DNA from: Cymbomonas tetramitiformis | Lineage: Eukaryota; Chlorophyta; Pyramimonadophyceae; Pyramimonadales; Pyramimonadaceae | Assembly (NCBI GenBank): GCA_001247695.2 | Contig: LGRX02034661.1 | Span: 1 to 64,000 of the forward strand | DNA length: 64,000 nucleotides | Direction of reading: 5' to 3' | Shown here: positions 50,544-61,053 of the stretch, in pieces | Numbering within the stretch: the stretch's first letter is position 1 | Layout of the letters: the number at the start of each line of letters is the position of its first letter | Notes under the pieces: model-generated | What the model was told of the DNA's origin: nothing | The model's database searches: none | Seen by the model: the letters and a program-made list of their open reading frames with translations, nothing else | Made by a program: the position numbers and the translations under genes

Positions 50544-51590
50544 ACATTATATTAAGCCTGATGCCCTTACTTCTTGTAATATATACTAATACATGTCGAT
50601 CATCTATATACCTTGCTCTTAATGTTTTATCATTATGTTGCATAGAAGCGGGAAATTGATCCTTCCTTGCTAAAGGTGTAGTGAGCCTTGTACAAAATCA
50701 TACCCTTGCACAGATACGCACACATGCGAGATATCATATCTGTGGATAAATAAAAACTGCTAAAAGCTACCTTTGCCAAAACCGTGGTTTGTCATCGGAT
50801 TCTTGGCCAGTCATCCGAAGCTACCGGAGACATCGACTGAGGTAGACGGAGTTGTGATCCTAAGTTGTGCTTGACAAACATAACTAAATAAATTTCACAT
50901 TAGTACGTGGCGAATCCACTCTCACTCATCGCGATAGATGTTCGTCAAAGCGGGCGTACTGGACCATTTATCAAGAGTGAGCAGATCGGGTAAAGGATTA
51001 TAAATCCAATCCCGTTAAGCAGGGCCACTCTGTTTGCATTAAAACAAGCCCCCGGTGAAATAACTCCGGAAACAAACACGGGCTCCCCGTTGCCGCCTAT
51101 GATCCTCCCAAGTAGCTTCAGGAGGGGAGGAAGGGTTGGGTGCAATATATAAGGCCGAGAATCGTTCGATTATAAATTGTTAAATCGTGGGATCATCGTT
51201 CGCAAAGGCGTCGACGGCTAGCGCAAATAATCCGTAACGTATACCTCGGATACCTTGAATCGTCACTCTGACGCACGATACGTGTGGATCAATCAGTAAT
51301 CCAGCGTCAATCTGTATCACGAAACGCAATTCATTGAACCTTGAAACGTCACTCTGCAATACGATACGCAATTCAAAGGGGGCTACATCCTAAGAACTGT
51401 AAGGCTAATGCCTAAGGTGAGGGACTAAAGTGGACTCAGTTCCCCCCAATAACCTAAAAACACCATGAGGGACGCCTCAAATCGGTGTAAGAAGACTGGT
51501 ACCAGCAAGAAGCAACAACAACAAAGACATCAAAGACATATACAAAGGTATGCCCGTTGTGAGGTCACAACTCTTTTAAGAGGGGAGATC
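50544..51590 (+). other. Element C 3' untranslated region and polypurine tract
   Basis: Non-coding; its last 350 bp are homologous to 23644-24006 of element B. It ends in AAGAGGGGAGATC (51578-51590), the polypurine tract. Confidence 0.85.
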
Positions 51591-52202
51591 TGTCAGGGTT
51601 ATGACCGATGACACATGTGTCATACATGTCATACGTGTCATACGTGTCATACATGTCATACCATGTCATGTCATGTCATGTCATGTCATATATTATTATG
51701 ACAGACAGTCGTCAGACAGTCGTCAGACAGTCGTCATTACGGTCGACTATGACTGTACATGTCATCGAGATGAGACGTCACATCATCTGTCATTTATTCA
51801 AGGAAAGACTTGAATGATACCTGTCATCGAGAGTTCGTACGTCGAACTCGAGATGGCAAAGCAAGATCCATCTTGAAGAACCGAAATGGTTCGGAGAAGT
51901 ATGCATCTTTGCTTCTAGCATGTTCTGAATAAGCATGCGCAGTATCATGTGGCAAACGCATTATTCGTTTAGCCGATACTGGTCGTTCAACCAATGTCTT
52001 GGGTTCACGACCCGATTGCGGTGCCAACTATGAGTTGGGGGACATCTGGTATATGAGCTAGCGTTGTGCTAGAGCAGGATCTTCTGTCCGAAGTCTGCAC
52101 TCATACCCGCACATATCTACACGCGTGTTGCTGTTCCTTAACACCGTGTTATTTATCTTAAACATAAAGATATACTAAGGCTCGTCTGCGCAAGCCTTAA
52201 GA
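51591..52202 (+). repeat. 3' LTR of element C
   Basis: 612 bp. It differs from the 5' LTR by about four substitutions and small changes in the ATGTC tandem repeat. Confidence 0.92.
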
Positions 52203-52500
52203 TGCATTGTGTGGACGCGCATGCATGCTACAATTATAAAAACACGCAAGTGGCACAACGTGCTTCCTTTTAATAGACATTTATATTTGCAGACGGCGTG
52301 CTCACATGTCGCGATGAGATCTAGCGGGCTCCTTTCTACATCGTCTGCATGTCAAACACGCATGGTGCAATTATGAAATATATCTGCCCACAACTCGCTT
52401 CCTATCGCAAATGTCGAGTCTGCGTGTCGGTTGGGATGCATCCAACGGGATATCTGCCAAGACGCCATGCGAATGGAGACGATACACATTTAAATTCAGC
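52203..52500. repeat. Repeat family R, right half of the copy split by element C
   Basis: Continues the sequence broken at 34793; matches 33434-33740 with small indels. The region 52501-52696 after it holds nothing recognisable. Confidence 0.75.
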
Positions 52501-53181
52501 CATTGGCACTACCATGCGAGTATAAAATGTCAATCATGACAATCAAGCATATATATTTAAGCAAATGCGCAGATGGCATCACGATATGCAAGTGAGGCAT
52601 TTGCGATACAGGAAGCGAGTTGTGAGCGTGCTTGTGCGAATGGGGTATATGAATAGCAATGATTACTTGTGCTCCGATACAATTTAATCAATAATTAGAA
52701 ATCCCTCAGATGGTTTTTGTATAATTATAGAGATGCGCCCTCGCTGGATAGGGCTTCAGCAAATCACGAAATAGAATTATACAGCGTGACATAAATGGTA
52801 CATGTATGATGGGCATCCCAGCACGGTATAATAAGAACAGTCGTCGAAAAGTCTTATACCTGACTATATTGAGTTCCATTTCTTCTTCCTCCCTGATGTA
52901 AATCATCGTAACGCCGCTTGGGTGCACGTTGTTTATGCGGAACCCAATCAGACATTATAAATATACAGGCGATGCGTGCCACAGACAAGATGCTAAAAAG
53001 TGTGCCGTGATATATGCCAGCGCGTATGGATGGCATAAGTATAATAAATAATTTCCAGAGGGTTAACAGTGCCAGTCACGTCTTGTTGGTATAAATATAC
53101 ACATAAACATGAAGACGTTATACTGTAAAGTGTGCACTGCTAAGTCCGGAGCTAATCGAGCTTGCATACGCACAGGTTCTG

Positions 53182-53505
53182 CTACGGTTTGCATAGCAAC
53201 ATTCTAGTTTCCGCCCGGTGAGACGTATACCTGCGCGTGGCTGTATGCAAGGAGTTGTGGTGCAGAATGAGAGCAAAACACGGTCGATGTGAAACAAATA
53301 CAGATGTGTCAATCTCACAAGCGTCAGCAACGCTCGGATTGATCATATGATTAAAATCGCTCGGACAGATCATATAATTAAAATCTGGAGGCGAGGATGA
53401 AAAAGTATTACCCTCAAACCCGTAAGACTGAATATCCGAGTCATCATCGACATCTATATCTTTCGTGTATAAATGCTCAAAAATGAAATGATGTAATATA
53501 TCCAC
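53182..53505 (-). CDS. Conserved 107-aa ORF, second copy
   Basis: Same frame as 26802-27125 with a few substitutions and no stop. No known domain. Confidence 0.3.
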   Translation of the reverse strand: MDILHHFIFEHLYTKDIDVDDDSDIQSYGFEGNTFSSSPPDFNYMICPSDFNHMINPSVADACEIDTSVFVSHRPCFALILHHNSLHTATRRYTSHRAETRMLLCKP

Positions 53506-54077
53506 CCTGTTAGTAAATCAGGGGATATTAGTATTTCCCCTCTCCCACCCCCTTCAATAAGGGACCTATTTGCTGCACCCACGTACGGCATACATCTTGT
53601 CTAAATGCAATCGATACTCATGAGGAAGGAAATGAGTATAGGGAGAGGAAGAAGATACTAATAAATGTGCAAATGGAACTGAAATACTTTGAACAAATTA
53701 TGCCAATCATGTAAATTGCAAGCAACAAGCAAGTGGTTATATAAGAGTTGACGGATAACACCATTATGCGTCTATTCACGAGTTCGCGTACGTATCAGCG
53801 TGTAAATCCGTCAACGTGAATGCAAGTTGCATATCTCAGCGACAAATACCATTCATCACTGTCGCGAATCATTAAAGACACAGGTGTTAGTCGTCGAAAA
53901 GTCTTATACCTGACTATATTGAGTTCCATCTCTTCTTCCTCCCTGATGTAAATCATCGTAACGCCGCTTGGGTGCACGTTGTTTATGCGGAACCCAATCA
54001 GACATTATAAATATACAGGCGATGCGTGCCACAGACAAGATGCTAAAAAGTGTGCCGTGATATATGCCAGCGCGTAT

Positions 54078-55018
54078 CAAGGCACGGTATCGGTTGGTCC
54101 AAGGTGTTATTAGTCGATACCGATATGCCAAAAGAATCTATCAGGCAATACCAATAGTGTCTCTAAGTTATTAGTCGATACCGATATTAACTAATTGGGT
54201 ATTGGTTGATACCGATTTTCCGATATGTGAAAAAATAACTATTAGGTAATACCGATATTATAATAAACTGATATATCGGTTCCTAGCAAGCATACGAATG
54301 TTGCCTACTCCTACCTATCTAGTTCAGCTCTTCGGCACATGATTCCTACCTATCTACATATCTAGTTCATCGCAGCCATTATTAGGGAATGCTAAATGGT
54401 CCCTTCATTCAGACTTTTTCTTAGGTCGCTATGCATCTGCCATCTGGATGCAAGCGCTAAAAGCTCGCTCTACTAACACCGGTTGTGCTCGCAGGCGCAA
54501 CAAGGAACGGTGTGGTCTGGTCATCTTGAACATCGTAATAAAAGGGAATCCCTCCCCCCCTGAGTCTTCCACCACTCTATCTGCAAGATACACGTCAAAC
54601 TCGTCATCATCTTTCTTGCCATGTGGCACTGTTGTAGCGGGTTCATATTCAACTTCACTATCACTATCTAAAAAGTAACACTTACAACTATGGTTTTTGT
54701 GTTGGAAATAATGGACTTCTTGGCATTGGGCGTGTCACGTTGGGCGGTGCTCGCATATGCAAGCGTGTCGGTACAAGACGCTTGCTTGGTCCTTGGGACG
54801 CCACTTCTCTTGCAGCCGAAGGATCGCTTCCGATATTTGAATATTCTGATATCTTTCCCGATATGACACTGATTTTGTATTAGTTGATACCGATGTTACA
54901 TAATTAGTAATTAGTCGATATTGATATTCCGATAACTCTTTAAAACATTATCGATTGATAGCAATATCGCCGATATATCGATTTATCGGATATCGGTTGC
55001 AACCGATACCGTGCCTTG
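54078..55018. mobile_element. hAT-derived MITE
   Basis: 941 bp with perfect 19-bp inverted ends CAAGGCACGGTATCGGTTG and 8-bp duplications GCGCGTAT (54070-54077, 55019-55026). It is inserted in the LTR-like repeat. The interior has many 'agtcgataccgat' motifs. Confidence 0.95.
54429..54629 (-). pseudogene. hAT transposase C-terminal remnant in the MITE
   Basis: The 66-codon frame contains FDVYLADRVVEDS and VERAFSA, matching the end of hAT transposases (the dimerisation domain). The MITE is therefore a deletion derivative of an autonomous hAT rather than an unrelated foldback. Confidence 0.55.
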
Positions 55019-55180
55019 GCGCGTATGGATGGCATAAGTATAATAAATAATTTCCAGAGGGTTAACAGTGCCAGTCACGTCTTGTTGGTATAAATATACA
55101 CATAAACATGAAGACGTTATACTGTAAAGTGAACACTGCTAAGTCCGGAGCTAATCGAGCTTGCATACGCACAGGTTCTG

Positions 55181-55504
55181 CTACGGTTTGCATAGCAACA
55201 TTCTAGTTTCCGCCCGGTGAGACGTATACCTGCGCGTGGCTGTATGCAAGGAGTTGTGGTGCAGAATGAGAGCAAAACACGGTCGATGTGAAACAAATAC
55301 AGATGTGTCAATCTCACAAGCGTCAGCAACGCTCGGATTGATCATATGATTAAAATCGCTCGGACAGATCATATAATTAAAATCTGGAGGCGAGGATGAA
55401 AAAGTATTACCCTCAAACCCGTAAGACTGAATATCCGAGTCATCATCGACATCTATATCCTTCGTGTATAAATGCTCAAAAATGAAATGATGTAATATAT
55501 CCAC
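55181..55504 (-). CDS. Conserved 107-aa ORF, third copy
   Basis: Identical or nearly so to 53182-53505, with no stop. No known domain. Confidence 0.3.
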   Translation of the reverse strand: MDILHHFIFEHLYTKDIDVDDDSDIQSYGFEGNTFSSSPPDFNYMICPSDFNHMINPSVADACEIDTSVFVSHRPCFALILHHNSLHTATRRYTSHRAETRMLLCKP

Positions 55505-55682
55505 CCTGTTAGTAAATCAGGGGATATTAGTATAGAAATCCCTCAGATGGGATGCTTCGCTGACAAGTGGCATTACCAATTTATACACCTGTGTGATAAG
55601 ATCAGATTCTACGCCACGGACACGTTCATCAATGTACACCGAAATATCCGATATAGATACACACACACACACACACACACAC

Positions 55683-56440
55683 ACATGAAGCGTCGTAGAG
55701 CGTGTTTTGATACAGTCATCACTAGTAATTAAATTAGAATTTTGCGGAAAAGGTTTCACGGTCGCGACGCGAAAGATTTGATATGGTACCCGCATACACC
55801 GTAGATTTGATAAAATCGTTTCATACAGTCGTAGACTTGAAAAATCGTCAAACTCTTGAATAATCGTCATTCGGGAGGCATAGTCAGCCACGTCGGCTGA
55901 TTATGAAAAACAACGCAACGCCCGATAATTATGTAGAATATAGTCACCTACATGCATGTACTTTTGTGCACCGTCGGTGCGTATTTTTTATTTTTTATTT
56001 TCGTATACCTGAAACCCAACGTATATATCAGCTATCGATACATACTCCATGCATTGGCTAGGGATCGAAAGTCGTGATATGATATAAATTGTAAACGTGT
56101 ACTGTACAGCTGAAGAGGCACCGAAAGCAATGATGATATATTCGATATTGACAATAAGTTATATGCAATGCATCGTCATCTAGGTATTTTCGATACAACT
56201 TGAATTTTACCAATTCCAATACTTTCAACGTTGACACACACATATGAAGCGTCGTAGAGCGGGTTTTGATACAGTCATCACTAGTAATTAAATGGGAGAT
56301 TTGCTGAAAAGAATTTGCGGTCGCGACGCGATAGATTTGATATGGTACCCGCATCACCGACCGTAGATTTGATAAAAATCGTACCATACACCGTAGACTT
56401 GAATAATCGTCAAACTCTTGAATAATCTACTTACTTTAGA
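55683..56440 (+). repeat. Duplicated about 200-bp block
   Basis: Blocks 55683-55880 and 56243-56440 share 'atgaagcgtcgtagagcg', 'acagtcatcactagtaatt' and 'atatggtacccgcat' in order. Each is preceded by an ACAC run (a long CA microsatellite at 55660-55684). Non-coding. Confidence 0.8.
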
Positions 56441-57198
56441 TAGATACGACGGTCGCGCAGCAACTGAGCGAGCTCACATCGATGATATATAAACGGGAGG
56501 GGGGGTTAGAGAGAGCATCGTATACACATAGTCTGCAGTCCCTCTAGAATTGATCCAAGTCGAATACGGTAACGAGAGGTACTGCGGCATTGCGTTTTCA
56601 GTATCGCAAAGTAAAGATTAAGCACATCGATTGATGTCGCCAGCAGTCTCATTAACGTTCACGGGATTGGCAGTTCATCGACATGATATAATAGCACCGT
56701 CCGAGAGAATCGCGCAATCAGATAATATACTTTTCTTTACAACTGCACACAGCACTTCCACCGATGTCATTTGCAACAGGGGTATACCGAAATACACAAG
56801 TGTCTGCTAGCTATGCATACGTTGACGCGCGCATCCATGCATGCATATATCTGTGCGAGAAAAAGCGATCGCGGGGTGAAAATACTATACAACATGGCAC
56901 ACCGCTGAGCTCCATACGTTTGGTTCCGCCGTTCCATTAGTCGCTACACGAATGCTGCGCATCGACATAGAACGGGGGTGCGCAGTGCAAAGCATCCTTA
57001 TTTCGCAAGGTTAGCCGATGTTAAGTCACTCGCTACGCGTGCGACATCGATGTCACACGTACCGGAAGACGTAGATCGATACGCGTTCCGTGGTGCATTT
57101 GATTAACCATTCATCGGTAGTAAACTGTGCGCATACGCAAATACACAATCCTCTTGGTAAATTCTGGAACAAAGCAGCATTGTGACGAGGTCTTAACG
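56441..57198. other. Upstream region of the NT-C2-like gene
   Basis: No gene seen. Presumably holds the promoter and 5' untranslated region of the gene at 57199; no clear element could be assigned. Confidence 0.4.
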
Positions 57199-58935
57199 AT
57201 GACCACATTTGCAAGATCCCAGTCCGGACCTTTGTTCGGAAAGACATCGCCATCATGGCTGCCATCGTCTGTCAGAAATGGATATAAAAAACGTGTTGTG
57301 TCGTTCTCTTTCGAGGTCATTGGGTTTCGTGGTAAACTTATCCATCGTGCCGCGGAGGAAATGCATGTTGAAATTTCAAGACCTGCGAAACGAACATTAC
57401 AGTTGATATCGACGCCGGAATTGATATCGGATCAGTGCATTCAATTGTATAATCGCAACAGCAGTCCGAATTGCGGGAGTGATCTGAAGCCAATCGCGGC
57501 GTCGTCGCCATCTCCGCCACATGCTCCGCCATCATCGCTGCCACCATCCATCGCTGGCGGTGATGACGGCCGATGTTCGCCCGATGTTGGGCGAGTGCCG
57601 TCATCGCAGCGGGAATTCTGGACGCCGCATTCGCTTAGTCGTAATATAAATGGCGGTCAGTGTACCATATACATAGATACTGCAAGGGGTGGCATTATTA
57701 GACGAAAAGAATTCACTTGTAAGGTCAAAGAGGTTTGCAGTTATAGCAGTAGCAGGAACCGTGACAGAGATGCGGCCCAGCAGAATTATCGTACCGTGGC
57801 TAAAGGGAAACTAGATCTATCAGCGTATCTCGCCGTTAGCTATGATGACTGTGCCGACAATAACACCTTACGGGCACTGCCAGATGTGGTGGAAGTCCGT
57901 CTCGACGGCGAATGTCCTGGAATGTTATGCCTGAAAATAAAGTGTCAGCAACTAGATGATGCTGCGAGCAGTGTGTGCGACGATGACGATTTTGCATCAT
58001 CGGTCGGAACGTGTGAAACACAGGATCGCGACATGATATTCGATCTATTGAGAGCTTTCCGCGGACCGCGTACAGAAAGTCGACCTCGTGGGTGGCGTTC
58101 TAAGCAAGCTGAACTCACGACTGAACGTGTCCAACAAGTTGATGCATGGGTCGATACATCATTGCCGCAGCTGGCGTCTGAAAAGAAAGTCATACCACTC
58201 AATCCTATCATCGCATCATCAACGAGCACCGATTGCGGTGCAGCGAAGATTTCTTCCGGATCGGCGTCGTCGCTGACGCTAGTGCCACCATCATCGGGCG
58301 CAAGCAAGAACAACAGCACATACTCAGCTGCATGCGACAATGGTAGATGCGAAACCCATTCAAATTGTGAGGCTGACAGTCACCTCTGCCATTGGTTACT
58401 AAATGACAATGTAGTAGGGACAAGTGAAACACGGAATGTCGCTCCCAGCACGTCCAGGAGTAGTAAACATGATCAAGACTTTTGCATATGCAGCAACATC
58501 AGTCGGGTCGGCATCCCACCACTCAGCAGCAACATCATGACAAACACGAGCAAAAGCGCCATCAGAAGTGATGAAAACCAATCACCTACTGCAGTAAGCA
58601 CTGGCAATGGTCTGAAGAGTAAAAATCTCATAAGCAGTACCACCACCTTGATTCCTATGATGCTGGATCCACCTGTATCATCGATGTTTGAGAGTTCGTT
58701 GCCTGTCAGCGGCATTGCGCCACTACAATGTGACGATGCCATGGCAGTGCAGCAACCCAAGGACGAGGACAATACCCGTGCATTTTCAGTTGATGAAGAC
58801 GACGTTGCAGTCACTGAAATGGATACGCCAGCAGATCAAATCACATCCTGGAATGATGCTAATCTGCAGATTCGCCGTGTTCCATTATCTGCGATTGCAA
58901 GAATCGTGCGCAGTGGATCCCACAACATTTCGAAA
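57199..58935 (+). CDS. Probable host gene: NT-C2-domain-like protein
   Basis: The frame is open from 57127; the ATG at 57199 precedes the first domain-like sequence. KKRVVSFSFEVIGFRGKL near residue 30 could be the first strand of an N-terminal C2 (NT-C2) domain. A Pro/Ser-rich insert of about 70 residues follows. IDTARGGIIRRKEFTCKVKEV and GKLDLSAYLA then lead to LPDVVEVRLDGECPGMLCLKIKCQ, like the last strands of that domain. The remaining 350 residues are Ser/Thr/Asp-rich and look disordered. AAA|GTAAGA at 58936 is a likely splice donor, so more exons may follow. NT-C2 proteins act at membranes and the cytoskeleton. The assignment rests on pattern only. Confidence 0.55.
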
Positions 58936-59702
58936 GTAAGAATCCACAATAACGTTGTTTGCCGCCGTGTCCTCTTAACTTCGTTAAGCGCCTTCGTTTG
59001 CTTGATTTTCAAGCTAAAAGCAGTGCACTAGCACTCCTTAGATTCGCCGACAGAGATACATACATGTCGTTTCAAACTGTTTGATGCCCACATGCATTGT
59101 AGCAGTGCCACACTTTCCAGCATACGCCTAGATGACAATCCGCTGGATATAGTTTATTTCATGCAAAATGGATCGCGGAGTGGATTTTATCCCGAGGACT
59201 CCAAAGGTCAATACCAGTTATATACCCACATACACAGGCGATATGGGATGTTCATGAATAATCGATGCAGCGATGAATAAACCGGTCTGATATATATATA
59301 TATATATATATATACTGCATATGTGTTAAATGAAGAATGGATACATCCATATATGTCCCCTTTTAAGAATTGGGGAAATGTATAGGAACATGTCATATTG
59401 AATTATCATTATACTTACTATGCATAATGCGTATAATGATATAGGCCTGGCATGAGTATGCAAACACACTGATGCCGGCACAGGTATGCAACGTGCGATA
59501 ACCCGAAACTTGGTTCCTGTATTATGTACTATAACCCAAAACTTGGTTCATGTACCAGGCTTTTCCTGTACCTGTTTCAGGCTACTGAAACTGCTCGCAA
59601 ATTATTGAGATATATTAAGAACACCAGATACTCTTGATCACAAGTTTGTTCCACTAAATACATCATGAAATCTCCATGATCAAGTAACAACTCATTACAT
59701 TG
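58936..59702. other. Intron or 3' flank of the NT-C2-like gene
   Basis: Starts with a splice-donor-like GTAAGAATCC; the frame stays open to 59031 if unspliced. Contains a TA microsatellite at 59290-59312. No further exon was identified. Confidence 0.4.
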
Positions 59703-61053
59703 CTAGCACATCATGTGATATTTCCAATTCTCACTGACGGGAGTGTCCCAAATTGTCTACCAAAATCTTGTGGGAAAATGGCACGGAACACGATCGGGTC
59801 CAGAAACGAGGTGTCCACACGAGGAGTGCATGAAAAGTCGATTTGCAACGTTCAAAATTTCATCTAGCGGAGATTCTGCTTCCAGTTTTTCATAGGGCGA
59901 GAGACTGCAAGCGGTTCAAGGAGAGCGGGCGAAAACCTAGACCCAAACTTGTTCACACGCATAGAATACTTTTACAAGACTACAGCTACCGTAGACTCGT
60001 AACGATATGTTCGCAAAGCACCTGACAGTGCCTTTTTTGATAATTTCTTGATGGTTTTGATGGATGGTTGCATGGGTGAAGAACGCTTTGCGATTAGATT
60101 GGCAAACTTAATCGCAACAAAAGAAAAACGGCCGGGGCCTTCCGTTTGCATATAGCTTATGAAACTTGGTATGATACATTTAAAGGCATCCATAAGCTAC
60201 ATTTTCAACGCGCACAAGGCCTGCGGATAATTATCCTTGAAACCCCAGGGTTTCGAAGGGTGCGCAGATTTGGTTGCGATGTTAATGAAACACAACTCAA
60301 TCCTACAATATATATTCGGCAAAGGCTTTCCCTTTAGTCACAGCCTATGAATATTTGCACAATAAATATCAACACTGTGTTAAAGTTATTACCGGATGCA
60401 CAAGGCGTGCGGATAAGTATCCTTGAAACCCGAAGGTTTCGAATGGTACTCAGATTTTGGGCCAAGCCCAAACTTGATCGAAACAAAATAAAATCAGCAA
60501 AGTCCTTCCCTGTAGACCTAGATTATGAAACTTAGCGCAAAAAATATGAAGGCGACCATGATTCGGTATTTCTCTAGCTCACAAGCCTTGCGGTCAAGGA
60601 ATTTCGCAGCTTAAGAGTTGCGACGATGCTTTCGGTTTGAAGAAAATCCAGCTTAACGAATGCGCGTGTGTGTTTGTATCGGAGTCTGCATGCAACGCAT
60701 ACTAGAGGACTTGCAACTAGTCCGCGCTGCTGCAAGCTTCCCATGAGAACCATGAAATATAATCATTAAAAATATTCCCACCTTAAAAATCATCCCGCAA
60801 ATCTGAGCGCCGTTGACCGCTACAGCCACCGCAAGTGAGCAAAAGGTCCCTTCGCCCCGTGTAAAGTTACCTGTCACTTTTTAAAATTGGAAAAAAATCA
60901 CGTGCAAAAGCCCTACAACAGTCCAATGGGAAAAGTCAACTGTGTTACACCCTTGTGCTTTCCTGCACGCAACCATGAGTTCTTTTATTTTAGCTATAAT
61001 AATTTTGGGGACACTCCCGTCAGTGAGAATCGGAAATGCCACACCATGCATCT
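59703..61053. repeat. Foldback element with about 45-bp imperfect inverted ends and internal tandem repeat
   Basis: The arms share the 18-bp core CACTGACGGGAGTGTCCC, within a longer match from CTAG outward to ATTTCC, at 59703-59752 and 61006-61053. The interior has about three degenerate units of 180-190 bp with 'acaaggcstgcggataa' and 'tatccttgaaaccc' motifs (60217 and 60399 clearest). No transposase and no clear target duplication. Confidence 0.65.

Larger units (their letters stand above)
34794..52202 (+). mobile_element. Element C: 17.4-kb Ty3/gypsy LTR retrotransposon with nested insertions
   Basis: LTRs at 34794-35392 and 51591-52202 are about 99% alike outside a short tandem repeat. 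The target duplication TGCAT flanks it (34789-34793 and 52203-52207). The interrupted target is repeat family R. A polypurine tract precedes the 3' LTR. The coding region (45120-50543) is Gag, protease, RT, RNase H, integrase and chromodomain with several breaks. The leader carries three nested DNA elements (36409-42702). Confidence 0.93.
52713..55533 (-). mobile_element. Coding-deleted derivative of the Penelope-like element
   Basis: Flanked by a 17-bp duplication AGAAATCCCTCAGATGG (52697-52713, 55534-55550). In minus-strand order it has a truncated LTR-like repeat (55533-53889, split by a hAT MITE), a short leader (about 53885-53771) and a full LTR-like repeat (53770-52713). Relative to the full element, everything between 27395 and 32016 is missing, including both ORFs. 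The deletion joint lies at a TCTA shared by both sides. Confidence 0.88.
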
